Shown in pieces: positions 33,798 through 41,878 of a stretch of 64,000 nucleotides of DNA. The position numbers were made by a program, and so were the translations under genes. The DNA is from an uncultured Rhodospirillaceae bacterium (GTDB lineage: Bacteria > Pseudomonadota > Alphaproteobacteria > CAAGCB01 > CAG-977): positions 1-64,000 of the forward strand of contig URSF01000007.1 in NCBI GenBank assembly GCA_900550445.1. Direction: 5' to 3'. How positions within the stretch are numbered: position 1 is the stretch's first letter; each line of letters starts with the position of its first letter. The notes beneath the pieces were generated by a model. That model ran no database searches and was not told the DNA's origin. It saw only the letters and a list, made by a program, of their open reading frames with translations.

Positions 33798-34854
33798 GCT
33801 GCTGCGGCGCAATCTGATTTATTTTATAAGAATTTTTTCCGGCTTTTTTGTTGGACCAGATCAATTTGGCATAAGTGCGCATGTCGATAACCTTGTCCGT
33901 TTCGTCCAGAATTTCCTGTCCCAGAATAGTTTCCAGAACGTCTTCCATCGTCACAATACCCAGCCAGGTGCCCAGTTCGTCATAAACGACGCCGATATGG
34001 TTATGGGTGCGCAGCATTTCCGTAAAAACGTAATCGACGTTGGACGTCGACGCGATTTCCAAAATAGGACGGATAGAATCGTTGATCGTCAGCGTCGGAT
34101 CTTTCCCCAGCATATCGGATTTGTGGACATATCCCAGAAAAACTTCTTCTTCTTCGTTTTTCATGACGGGATAGCGTGAAAAAGAATGTTGTGTCGCCGT
34201 TTCGATGAATTCTTTGATGGATATGCCGGCCAGAACGGTAGCGCAGACGTTGCGGGGAGTCAGCAGATTTTTAATTTTAATGTCTTCCAGGTTCAGCGTG
34301 TTGCAAATCATGTTGTATTCATCGTCGTCCAGAAAATTTTCCGTATGCCCCATTTTCGTCAACGCTTTGATTTCTTCGCGGATATCGGTTTTGACGCCGT
34401 TTTTGGGCGTAATCAGAGCGGTAATCAGTTCGAACAGTTTTAAGAACGGTTTAAGGACGAATAACATAATGCCTAAAGTGAAACATAATAGGCCGACCAG
34501 TTTTTGCCAGTATGTCGCTCCGATTGTTTTGGGAATAATTTCGCTGCATGTCAGGATCAGAACGGTCATGACGGCCGAAGCCAACGCAACGTATTGAGAA
34601 CCGAAAACGACGGCGACTTGCGCCCCGATACAGGCGGCTCCTGCGGTGTTGGCAATCGTATTGAGCATTAAGATGGCGGCCAGAGGGCGGTCGATATGTG
34701 ATTTTAAAAAGGAAATTTTTTTATAAAGCCGCGGTTCGTTTTCTTCCAGCCGGGCAATATAACTGGGCGTGATGGACAGCAAGGACGCTTCCATCATTGA
34801 GCATAAGAAAGAAGTACCGACCGTAAGTACGACCAGAACGATTAAAAGAGTCAT
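33784..34854 (-). CDS. CNNM/CBS-domain membrane protein (HlyC/CorC family)
   Basis: The protein has 356 residues. The N-terminal DUF21 domain has three to four membrane helices (with SFLCSMMEASLLSITPSY and EIIPKTIGATYW), and a CBS pair follows at about 195-325 (LLTPRNVCATVLAG, VVYDELGTWLGIVTMEDVLETILGQEI). It lacks the C-terminal CorC/HlyC domain of longer members. The family is linked to Mg2+ or Co2+ export or control. GAGG precedes the ATG. Confidence 0.85.
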   Translation of the reverse strand: MTLLIVLVVLTVGTSFLCSMMEASLLSITPSYIARLEENEPRLYKKISFLKSHIDRPLAAILMLNTIANTAGAACIGAQVAVVFGSQYVALASAVMTVLILTCSEIIPKTIGATYWQKLVGLLCFTLGIMLFVLKPFLKLFELITALITPKNGVKTDIREEIKALTKMGHTENFLDDDEYNMICNTLNLEDIKIKNLLTPRNVCATVLAGISIKEFIETATQHSFSRYPVMKNEEEEVFLGYVHKSDMLGKDPTLTINDSIRPILEIASTSNVDYVFTEMLRTHNHIGVVYDELGTWLGIVTMEDVLETILGQEILDETDKVIDMRTYAKLIWSNKKAGKNSYKINQIAPQQPTDS

Positions 34855-34920
34855 AAAAAAACCTCAAAGGAAAAAATGTAATATAAAAAAATTATCACTA
34901 AAGTGAGAATGGGTAAAGTG

Positions 34921-34950
34921 AAAACGGCGGAAAAGATTTCCGCCGTTTTG
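34921..34950. terminator. terminator after the amino-acid antiporter gene
   Basis: AAAACGGCGGAAA (34921-34933), loop AGA, TTTCCGCCGTTTT (34937-34949): a perfect 13-bp stem ended by T runs on both strands. Confidence 0.85.
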
Positions 34951-34966
34951 TTTGTTTTCAATATGA

Positions 34967-36424
34967 TCAGACTTTTAAAATACCGCGCCAGAACAGGAAC
35001 AGGGTAATAACCGACACGATCACCAGCAGCCAGGCGAAAGACAATTCTCTGTCGCTGAATGTTTTTTCCGTCGGATTGTTTTCCCTGCGCGACCAGATAA
35101 AGACCGGAATACCGATTGTCAGGAATAATACGGCCATCAGCAGATATTCCAATCCGGCGGCGTAAATCAGCCACAAAGCGTAAAAAGATCCCAGAATTGA
35201 ACAGATCAAAGCTCCGGACCGCGGTACGGTAGCCGTTGCGGGATATTCTCCGTCTTCGCAGATTTTCCACAGATAAGCCATGCTGGACAGATAAGCCGGC
35301 AACACCATGACGCCCGTAATGGACAGCATGGTATTCCAGGCGTTATTGGAAAAATAGACCATTAAAATAGCCAACTGCATCAAGGAACTGGTAACCCACA
35401 GGGATACCGAGGGGGATTTGTGTTCGTTTTCGGCGGCAAAGACTTTCGGAAAAGTGCCGTTTTGCGCGGCGGCAAAAGGAATTTCCGCCGTAATCATCGT
35501 CCATGCCAGCCAGCTGGCCAAAACGGCGATCAGCAATCCGATATTCATCAGCCAGCTGCCCCATTTTCCGACGACGGCTTCCAGAACGCCGGCCGTTGAC
35601 GGATTGGGAACAGCGGCCAGTTCGGCCTGGCTCATAAATCCGTAAGGCAGAACGGACAGCAGAACATAAACAATCAGACAGCCCAAAAAACCGATAAAAG
35701 TCGCTTTTCCGACTTCCGATTTGTTTTCGGCGCGGTCAGACAAAACAACGGCGCCTTCAATCCCAATGAAGGCCCACAGCGTAACCAGCATTGTGCTTTT
35801 AACCTGTTCCGGCACGGATCCCAAAGACGCCTGTCCGTGTGAAACCAGATTGCCCCAGAAATCAGCTTCAAACTGATGAATTTTGAACGCGAAAATCATA
35901 ATCAGAATGAAAATGAACAGCGGCAGAATTTTAAATATGGTCGCAATCGTGTTGATAAAGCTGGCCTGCTGGACGCCGCGCAGAACAACGAAATTGAAAA
36001 ACCAGATCAAAATCGATCCGCCGATAATGGAATAAAGGTTGTTTCCGCCTGCGAAATAGGGCGGGAAAAAGTAGTTCAGAGCGTCCATCGTAATGACGGC
36101 GTATCCGACGTTGCCGAATATCTGGCAAAGCCAATATCCCCAGCCGATTGTAAAGCCCATAAACGGCCCGAATCCGTCGCGCGCGTACATATAGATGCCG
36201 GCGGTCAGATCAGGTTTCGCATCTGACAGAATACGGAATGAATTGGCCAGAAAATACATGCCGACGCCGGTTATGACCCAGGCGATCAGCACGGCTCCCA
36301 CAGATGCGCCGGCGGCCATGTTTTGCGGCAGACTGTAAATGCCGCCGCCGATCATCGAACTGATCACAACGCTGGCCAGCGCGATCAGTCCCAGTTTTTT
36401 GTTTGTGTTTTGTTGCTGTGCCAT
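34967..36424 (-). CDS. APC-family basic amino-acid antiporter, probably arginine/agmatine
   Basis: The protein has 485 residues with 12 membrane helices. The first helix carries SSMIGGGIYSLPQNMA, the substrate-binding GGGI motif of the arginine/agmatine, arginine/ornithine and lysine/cadaverine antiporters. The gene follows a pyruvoyl-dependent arginine decarboxylase with only a terminator hairpin between them, so exchange of external arginine for agmatine is the most likely job, as for chlamydial AaxC. Arginine/ornithine exchange (ArcD) is the alternative, but no arcA/B genes are in view. Confidence 0.8.
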   Translation of the reverse strand: MAQQQNTNKKLGLIALASVVISSMIGGGIYSLPQNMAAGASVGAVLIAWVITGVGMYFLANSFRILSDAKPDLTAGIYMYARDGFGPFMGFTIGWGYWLCQIFGNVGYAVITMDALNYFFPPYFAGGNNLYSIIGGSILIWFFNFVVLRGVQQASFINTIATIFKILPLFIFILIMIFAFKIHQFEADFWGNLVSHGQASLGSVPEQVKSTMLVTLWAFIGIEGAVVLSDRAENKSEVGKATFIGFLGCLIVYVLLSVLPYGFMSQAELAAVPNPSTAGVLEAVVGKWGSWLMNIGLLIAVLASWLAWTMITAEIPFAAAQNGTFPKVFAAENEHKSPSVSLWVTSSLMQLAILMVYFSNNAWNTMLSITGVMVLPAYLSSMAYLWKICEDGEYPATATVPRSGALICSILGSFYALWLIYAAGLEYLLMAVLFLTIGIPVFIWSRRENNPTEKTFSDRELSFAWLLVIVSVITLFLFWRGILKV

Positions 36425-36442
36425 TTTAATATCCTTTTAAAC

Positions 36443-36486
36443 AAAAAAAGCGGCATCGCTTTTGTTTCAAAAGTCGATACCGCTTT
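36443..36486 (-). terminator. terminator between arginine decarboxylase and antiporter
   Basis: On the minus strand AAAGCGGTATCGACTTTTG (36486-36468) pairs with the complementary arm ending at 36448, with few mismatches, and seven T follow. It would reduce read-through from the decarboxylase into the antiporter gene. Confidence 0.8.
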
Positions 36487-36492
36487 AAGAAA

Positions 36493-37074
36493 TTACAATT
36501 TAACGGGGTCGGCCGTTTCAAAGTTCAGGAAACCCAAAGCCGTTAAACAGTAAGCAAATTGCTGCGTAATATTGATGTAGTTATGGAACAGCTGGAATTC
36601 GCTGTGCTTTTCGACGCCGCGCAGTTCCAATTCATGGTTCAAAGATTTGTTCAGCCACATTTCCGCATGACCTTTGGCGATTTCGTCGTCAATATAGGTC
36701 GGAAAATATTCAACGTATTCGGCAGCCCAGCCGCCGATCAGCTTTCCGTTTTTGTCTTTTCCCCAGCAGATGCCGACGCCGGTTGCAATCGCGCGGTGTT
36801 CGTTGATGCAGGCTCCGTTCCCCGCGATGATGACTTCCAGAACCGCGCCGTGTTTAAAGAATTTGGATACTTTATCAACGGGAACGATATTGTTGTACAG
36901 TTCCGGCGGCAAAACGGAAGTATACGGAACAACGTTAAAATCCTGAATTTTTGCCTGTGTCAAAGCCGAATCGTAACAAAACGTTTCAAACGGCTGCGGC
37001 GGAATTCCATCGTCGGCCTGGCCGACGCCGCCTGTGTGAAAAGCCAAAGTCGGATAGCGTGTACCTACTAACAT
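36493..37074 (-). CDS. pyruvoyl-dependent arginine decarboxylase
   Basis: The protein has 193 residues from ATG 37074 (AGGAGG upstream; a longer in-frame start at 37179 has no such site). The self-cleavage site is Thr52-Ser53 in PYTSVLPPE, at the same position as the Thr-Ser cut of chlamydial AaxB. Ser53 would become the pyruvoyl group. The start MLVGTRYPTLAF and the region EVIIAGNGACINEHRAIATGVGICWG match the PvlArgDC family. It turns arginine into agmatine and CO2 and consumes a proton. Close to the antiporter and the OprB-type porin. Confidence 0.88.
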   Translation of the reverse strand: MLVGTRYPTLAFHTGGVGQADDGIPPQPFETFCYDSALTQAKIQDFNVVPYTSVLPPELYNNIVPVDKVSKFFKHGAVLEVIIAGNGACINEHRAIATGVGICWGKDKNGKLIGGWAAEYVEYFPTYIDDEIAKGHAEMWLNKSLNHELELRGVEKHSEFQLFHNYINITQQFAYCLTALGFLNFETADPVKL

Positions 37075-37287
37075 ATTTTTACCTCCTGAAAAAATGAATA
37101 TAAAAAAGAAGACATTCTCCCTTTTCCATGAAAAGAGTAGAAAAAAATAATTTAGCTTCCTAGCTAGACTTGTTTTCATAAATAATTATATTCCTATACA
37201 TTTCTATATATGCATGTTGCTGTATTTTTATTTTGATTTATATGATTTATGTTTTTCTTTGTTTTATTATAATTTTGCGAGGATCTG

Positions 37288-38580
37288 ATGAAAAATAGAA
37301 GATATAAACAAATAAAAAGTACGCGGGTATTTTCATTTACCTGCGCCGCTGTTTTGTTTTCTCTGCCTGTTTGCGCGCAGCAAACGGAACAATTTGAAAT
37401 AACGGAACAGTTTGATGTTTCGGCGACTCAGCCGCAGCTGAACAACGGCGGCAAATTGTCTACGCGTTTGAAAAATGCGATGAAACGTTTGGAAAACGAC
37501 GTTGACGGCATTGAAAAAGATTATAATCAGTTTAAATCCATGTTGTCTGACGATTTCGGGATCCAGTATTCTCTGGACGTGTCTTTTATGGGGCAAAAAG
37601 GGGTTCCGAACGGGGGAAAAACGGCGACTCAAAGCATTTATGCGCCGACGATTTCCTGGCAGATTTTTAATGATGACACGTTTGGTTCCGGAACGCTTAA
37701 TGCGTCTTATACGGCAGTACGTTATTGGGGAAACAAAGCCGAAAATATCGGTGACAAACTGTTTTTGGCCAATTCGATCAATGATTATTCAACGCCGTCC
37801 AACGCTATAGACCAGTTAAGTTATACGCAGTCTTTGTTTTCAAATAAATTTTCGATTACCGTCGGGCAGTTTCCTTTGTCCGATTTTGACGGGACGCAAT
37901 ATGATTCCAACCAACAGACAAATTTTATCAATTATGCTTTATCTCAAAATGCCAGCGAAACGTATCCGATTGCCGGGTTAGGGGCGTATATCCAGATTAA
38001 TCCGAATGACGAATGGTCTTTTGCCGGCGGTTTTCAAAACGCCCGCAATATAACGGGGCAAACATTGTCTTCAAAAGGTTGGGGAGATCACCGCTTTACA
38101 ACATTCGGTTCCGTTTCCTATACGCCGACGATTAACGGCAAAACGGGCGAGTATTCTTTATTGGTTTATAATCAGCCGGGAGTCGAAACTCAACCGCAGA
38201 ATACGACGGGGTGGTCTGTCAATATGTCGCAGAATTTAACACAAAAGTGGGGTGTTTTTCTGCGCGCCAACGCCGCGACGGGCGATTCAATGCCGATAAC
38301 GCAGTCGTATGTTTTGGGCGGCGTGTATAATAATCCTTTGGACCGTAATCCGCTGGATCAGATCGGTTTTGCCGTGGCTTACAACAAAGTCAGCAAGGAC
38401 TATTTTGATTCTTCGGAACCGATGCGCCAATATGAAACGGTATTGGAAACATACTGGAATATCGGCATTACGCAGTTTTTTACGATTGCGCCGGATATTC
38501 AGCTGTATGTTCACCCCGCTTCAAAACGCGACAGGGATTTCGGCACGGTATTCAGTTTACGCGGCACGATCTTGCTGTAG
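37288..38580 (+). CDS. OprB-type outer-membrane porin, possible AaxA counterpart
   Basis: The protein has 430 residues. A signal peptide (SLPVCAQ) is followed by a beta-barrel with alternating aromatic/polar strands, a mid-region DGTQYDSNQQTNFINYALSQN, and a C-terminal strand ending in GTILL. The pattern matches the carbohydrate-selective porin OprB family. AaxA, the arginine porin of Chlamydia, belongs to the same family. The gene is divergent from the arginine decarboxylase, sharing the AT-rich 37075-37287 region. Substrate is inferred from position. A sugar porin is the alternative. Confidence 0.75.
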   Translation: MKNRRYKQIKSTRVFSFTCAAVLFSLPVCAQQTEQFEITEQFDVSATQPQLNNGGKLSTRLKNAMKRLENDVDGIEKDYNQFKSMLSDDFGIQYSLDVSFMGQKGVPNGGKTATQSIYAPTISWQIFNDDTFGSGTLNASYTAVRYWGNKAENIGDKLFLANSINDYSTPSNAIDQLSYTQSLFSNKFSITVGQFPLSDFDGTQYDSNQQTNFINYALSQNASETYPIAGLGAYIQINPNDEWSFAGGFQNARNITGQTLSSKGWGDHRFTTFGSVSYTPTINGKTGEYSLLVYNQPGVETQPQNTTGWSVNMSQNLTQKWGVFLRANAATGDSMPITQSYVLGGVYNNPLDRNPLDQIGFAVAYNKVSKDYFDSSEPMRQYETVLETYWNIGITQFFTIAPDIQLYVHPASKRDRDFGTVFSLRGTILL

Positions 38581-39105
38581 TTTCACGGAAGAGCCCGAAT
38601 CGTTCAGGCTCTTTTTTTGATCTTTTTTCATGCGCCAAAGCGTAAAAGAATAAATTAACATGCCGGTTATATCTTCGACGACTCCGCCGACGGATCGGCC
38701 GGCAATATCGTGGATCAGCCATAAACAGTAGCAGAAGATAAAACATATTCTTAGTTTTATACCGCCGGAATAAGCCGCGACAAACGTTGCCAGAACGACG
38801 GCTGCCACCGGCAGCAGACTGTACGGGGTTTTATAACTGAAGTAGCCGGATATCAAAGCGATGGCGGCGAACGGATAGGCTATGACGGCGCCTTTGAAAT
38901 GAATGTTTAAATACATTCGGCTGCCGACGATGATTTTAGACAGACAGGCGCTGATGTTTCCCAGCAAAAAATGATGTATGCTGAACAAAGCGTTTGACGC
39001 GGCAAACAGTAAGAACAGCTTTTTATCATTTTTTTGAAAAGCTCCCGTCATCGAAACGGCATAAGCAATGTATCCCAGCAGCTGAGTCGCCGAAAAAAAA
39101 TCCAT
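38557..39105 (-). CDS. YgjV-type inner-membrane protein
   Basis: The protein has 182 residues with five to six membrane helices. It resembles the YgjV family (start with QLLGYIAYAVSMTGAFQKND, then FLLFAASNALFSIHHFLLGN). Function in the family is not known. The 3' end overlaps the end of the convergent porin gene by 24 bases and contains the porin terminator. Confidence 0.75.
   Translation of the reverse strand: MDFFSATQLLGYIAYAVSMTGAFQKNDKKLFLLFAASNALFSIHHFLLGNISACLSKIIVGSRMYLNIHFKGAVIAYPFAAIALISGYFSYKTPYSLLPVAAVVLATFVAAYSGGIKLRICFIFCYCLWLIHDIAGRSVGGVVEDITGMLIYSFTLWRMKKDQKKSLNDSGSSVKLQQDRAA
38589..38618 (+). terminator. terminator of the porin gene
   Basis: AAGAGCC (38589-38595) pairs with GGCTCTT (38607-38613), followed by T to 38618. 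It lies inside the 3' end of the convergent YgjV-type gene. Confidence 0.7.
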
Positions 39106-39116
39106 GATAAATTTCC

Positions 39117-39878
39117 TTATCCCAGCCGGACGTCAATATGCTTTTGCTGCAGCGCAAGTTTTAAATCCGGAACGGGCAGAGTGCCGTAATGAAAAATCGA
39201 CGCTGCCAACGCCGCGTCCGCATGACCTTTTGTAAACACATCGACGAAATGTTCCGGATCCGGCCCCGCACCGCCCGAAGCAATGACGGGCAGATTTGTA
39301 TTTTGGGATACCAGAGCCGTCAGTTCCAGATCAAATCCTTTCTGCGTTCCGTCCGCGTCCATTGATGTCAGCAAGATTTCTCCGGCTCCCAGAGATTCGA
39401 TTTCTTTTACCCAGTCAAGGACTTTTTTATCTGTTTTTTTCTGTCCCGCATTGACGACGACATAAAAATCTCCGTCAAAACGCCGGGCGTCGACGGCGAT
39501 AACAACACACTGCGATCCGAATTGTTCGGCAGCCTGTTTAATCAGCTGCGGATTTGCAACGGCGGCGGTGTTCAGTGAAACTTTGTCCGCTCCGGCCAGC
39601 AGCAAAGCGCGAATATCTTCGATTGTTTTGATGCCGCCCCCGACCGTAAAGGGGATAAAGACTTCTTTTGCAACGCGTTCCACGACGTCCAGCATCGTTT
39701 TACGCCCGTCGTTCGTTGCCGTAATGTCCAAAAAAACCAGTTCGTCCGCCCCTTCCTGCGAATATTTTCGCGCCAAAGAAACCGGATCGCCGGCATATTT
39801 CAGATTTTCAAAGTTGACTCCTTTGACGGTTTGTCCGTCTTTGACGTCCAGACAGGGAATAATGCGTTTTGTCAGCAT
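39117..39878 (-). CDS. hisF: imidazole glycerol phosphate synthase cyclase subunit HisF
   Basis: The protein has 253 residues from ATG 39878 (AAGGAG upstream). It is a TIM barrel with catalytic Asp in IIPCLDVKDG and in LLTSMDADGT. HisF uses ammonia from HisH to form the imidazole ring and AICAR. The gene follows hisH by 10 bases. hisA, hisB, hisE and hisI are not next to it. Confidence 0.95.
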   Translation of the reverse strand: MLTKRIIPCLDVKDGQTVKGVNFENLKYAGDPVSLARKYSQEGADELVFLDITATNDGRKTMLDVVERVAKEVFIPFTVGGGIKTIEDIRALLLAGADKVSLNTAAVANPQLIKQAAEQFGSQCVVIAVDARRFDGDFYVVVNAGQKKTDKKVLDWVKEIESLGAGEILLTSMDADGTQKGFDLELTALVSQNTNLPVIASGGAGPDPEHFVDVFTKGHADAALAASIFHYGTLPVPDLKLALQQKHIDVRLG

Positions 39879-39888
39879 GCTTTTCTCC

Positions 39889-40473
39889 TTATCCTTCAAC
39901 CCATCTGCGGATTGTTTCGTGCCCCGTCCGTCCGCTTTTTTCGGGGTGGAACTGTGTCGCCGTAATGTTTTCGACCTGAACGGCTGCCGTAAACGGAATA
40001 TAGTATTCGGCTGTTGCGGAAATGACGGCCGGGTCGTCGCACACAACGTGATAAGAGTTTACAAAATAATAAAAATCTTCGTTCAGAAAGGTGTTTGCCT
40101 TTGTCGTTTTGATTTTATTCCAGCCGATCTGCGGAATTTTTCCTTGGGTAAAGCGGATATTTTTTCCTTTTAACAGTCCCAATCCGTTGACGCCCGGCGC
40201 TTCTTCGGAAGATTCGAACAAAACCTGCAGCCCGACGCATATTCCCAGGAAAGGAACGCCGCTTAAAATCGTTTGGCGCAGCGGTTCGGCCAGCCCTTTG
40301 AACTTCAAAGCTTCCATCACCTGCCCGAAATGCCCTTGTCCCGGAAAGATCAGCCTGTCCGCCCGGGCGATGTCTTCGGCTTTGTCCGTGACACCGTACG
40401 GCAATCCGAAAGAATCCAGCATATTGATAACGCTTTTTAAATTGCCGCCGCCGTAATCCAGAACCGTCAGCAT
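39889..40473 (-). CDS. hisH: imidazole glycerol phosphate synthase glutaminase subunit HisH
   Basis: The protein has 194 residues. It is a class I glutamine amidotransferase: YGGGNLKSV, Cys nucleophile in GICVGLQVLFE, and catalytic His and Glu in TQFHPEKSG. It makes ammonia for HisF. AAGGAG lies upstream. In other bacteria HisH/HisF paralogs also serve O-antigen amidino-sugar synthesis; the UbiA-family neighbour makes this worth noting, though histidine synthesis is the default. Confidence 0.93.
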   Translation of the reverse strand: MLTVLDYGGGNLKSVINMLDSFGLPYGVTDKAEDIARADRLIFPGQGHFGQVMEALKFKGLAEPLRQTILSGVPFLGICVGLQVLFESSEEAPGVNGLGLLKGKNIRFTQGKIPQIGWNKIKTTKANTFLNEDFYYFVNSYHVVCDDPAVISATAEYYIPFTAAVQVENITATQFHPEKSGRTGHETIRRWVEG

Positions 40474-40484
40474 GTTTTTCCTCC

Positions 40485-41381
40485 TTAAAAAAACAGCCGG
40501 CCGTACATTAACAGGATCATGTACAAACCGTATAAAACCACCAAAAGAATCAAAACCTTGTCAGATGTCAAAACATCTACGGGATCGGCATACGTTTTTG
40601 ATTCAATCAACAGACTGTAACGCATACAGATCAATAAAACCAGCGGAACCGTCCAGATTCTGGCATTTGACGGGTCGGGCATTGCCGGAATGGGCGAAAT
40701 CGCCCACAAAGCATAAAAAGCAATCGTCAGCGTTAAACACATATACATGTTTTTATCCAGAAATTCCGGCGTATAGAACTTTAAAACGCCGTTGATTTCG
40801 TGGTTGTTGTCGATTCTTTTCTGCAATTCGTTGCGCCGTTTGCCCAATCCCAGATAAGCCGACATTGTCGTGACGGTCAGATACAGCCAGACCGAAACCG
40901 TTTCGATAATCAGACTGGCGCCGTAGAAAATTCTGATCAAAAAGCCCAGTACCAGAAAAGCAATATCCAGCAGCGGTATTTTTTTTATTCGCAGAGAATA
41001 AAGGACGTTCATTATCAGATATAACAGCAGCAATCCGGCCGGTTGAAGGCAAGTTGACGCCGTCAAATTAATTCCGGCAGCGGCAATGATCAGCAAACAA
41101 AACAAAATTTTTACAGTTGTCGGAGTGACCTGTCCTGCGGCCAGAGGGCGATTTTTTTTGATTTCGTGCAGTTTATCCGTTTCAATATCGCGCAGATCGT
41201 TGAAAATATAAACGGCCGAAGCCGTAAAATTAAAAGCTATCCAGCCTAATAAGGTTTTAAAAAAATTTTCCGGATTTAATAAATTTCCGCTGAAGATCAG
41301 AGGCGCGAAAATCAACACGTTTTTCAGCCAATGTTTCGGCCGGCACAGACGGATCAGGGCGATAGATGTTGAAAGGGACAT
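40485..41381 (-). CDS. UbiA-family prenyltransferase, decaprenyl-phosphate phosphoribosyltransferase-like
   Basis: The protein has 298 residues with about nine membrane helices. The metal-binding motifs are NDLRDIETDKLHE near residue 60 and a second Asp-rich site near residue 190. The start RLCRPKHWLKNVLIFAPLIFSGNL and KKNRPLAAGQV match the branch that adds phosphoribose to polyprenyl phosphate, first known in mycobacteria. It may supply a pentose donor for envelope polysaccharide. It precedes hisH by 11 bases on the same strand. Confidence 0.75.
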   Translation of the reverse strand: MSLSTSIALIRLCRPKHWLKNVLIFAPLIFSGNLLNPENFFKTLLGWIAFNFTASAVYIFNDLRDIETDKLHEIKKNRPLAAGQVTPTTVKILFCLLIIAAAGINLTASTCLQPAGLLLLYLIMNVLYSLRIKKIPLLDIAFLVLGFLIRIFYGASLIIETVSVWLYLTVTTMSAYLGLGKRRNELQKRIDNNHEINGVLKFYTPEFLDKNMYMCLTLTIAFYALWAISPIPAMPDPSNARIWTVPLVLLICMRYSLLIESKTYADPVDVLTSDKVLILLVVLYGLYMILLMYGRLFF

Positions 41382-41475
41382 TGTATTCTCCGCGATTAGC
41401 CCAACATAACATTGTTTTTTTGAAAAGGAAAGGGGCGGTTTTCGTTAAAAAGAGGTGTTTGTTTCTAAAAATTTA

Positions 41476-41504
41476 TTGCAAAATGAAAATTAAGGGACTA
41501 TAAC
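41476..41504 (+). promoter_or_regulatory. promoter of the tRNA-Lys gene
   Basis: TTGCAA (41476-41481) is followed after 17 bases by TATAAC (41499-41504). The tRNA starts 16 bases downstream. Confidence 0.75.
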
Positions 41505-41519
41505 TTTTTTGAAGTTCAG

Positions 41520-41595
<76 letters not shown>

Positions 41596-41597
41596 AT

Positions 41598-41628
41598 AAA
41601 AAAGGGTGTCGGAAGACGCCCTTTTTTA
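41598..41628 (+). terminator. terminator of the tRNA-Lys gene
   Basis: GGGTGTC, loop GGAA, GACGCCC (one G-T pair), flanked by A run before and T run after. Confidence 0.9.
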
Positions 41629-41630
41629 TT

Positions 41631-41878
41631 GGTTAGAAGAGGCGGATCGGAATCCGCTAAGCGGATTCGGTCACCTTTGGTAACGACGCGCAGGACGATA
41701 GTCCGATCGGCCCCCTTGAGGGGTGAACGAAGTGAACAATCTCTCATCAATCGCTAAAACGTCGAAGAGTTCTTTTTTTCTCGGCGAAAAGCTAAAATCT
41801 TATTGGGCGGGATTGAAATCTTATCAACCATATGCGCACGGCAGACCGATCATAAAGGCGATAAAATGCCAGAATATA
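41631..41878. other. intergenic stretch downstream of tRNA-Lys, structure but no gene
   Basis: No coding frame is supported. A perfect hairpin AATCCGC-TAA-GCGGATT (about 41651-41667) and a C5-TTGA-G4 hairpin near 41712-41726 are present. The position behind a tRNA is a common integration site, but no integrase or clear repeat of the tRNA end is visible. Confidence 0.4.

Noticed and set aside
39879..40046. N-terminal extension of HisF
   Set aside because: The extension overlaps hisH and does not look like HisF; ATG 39878 has AAGGAG.
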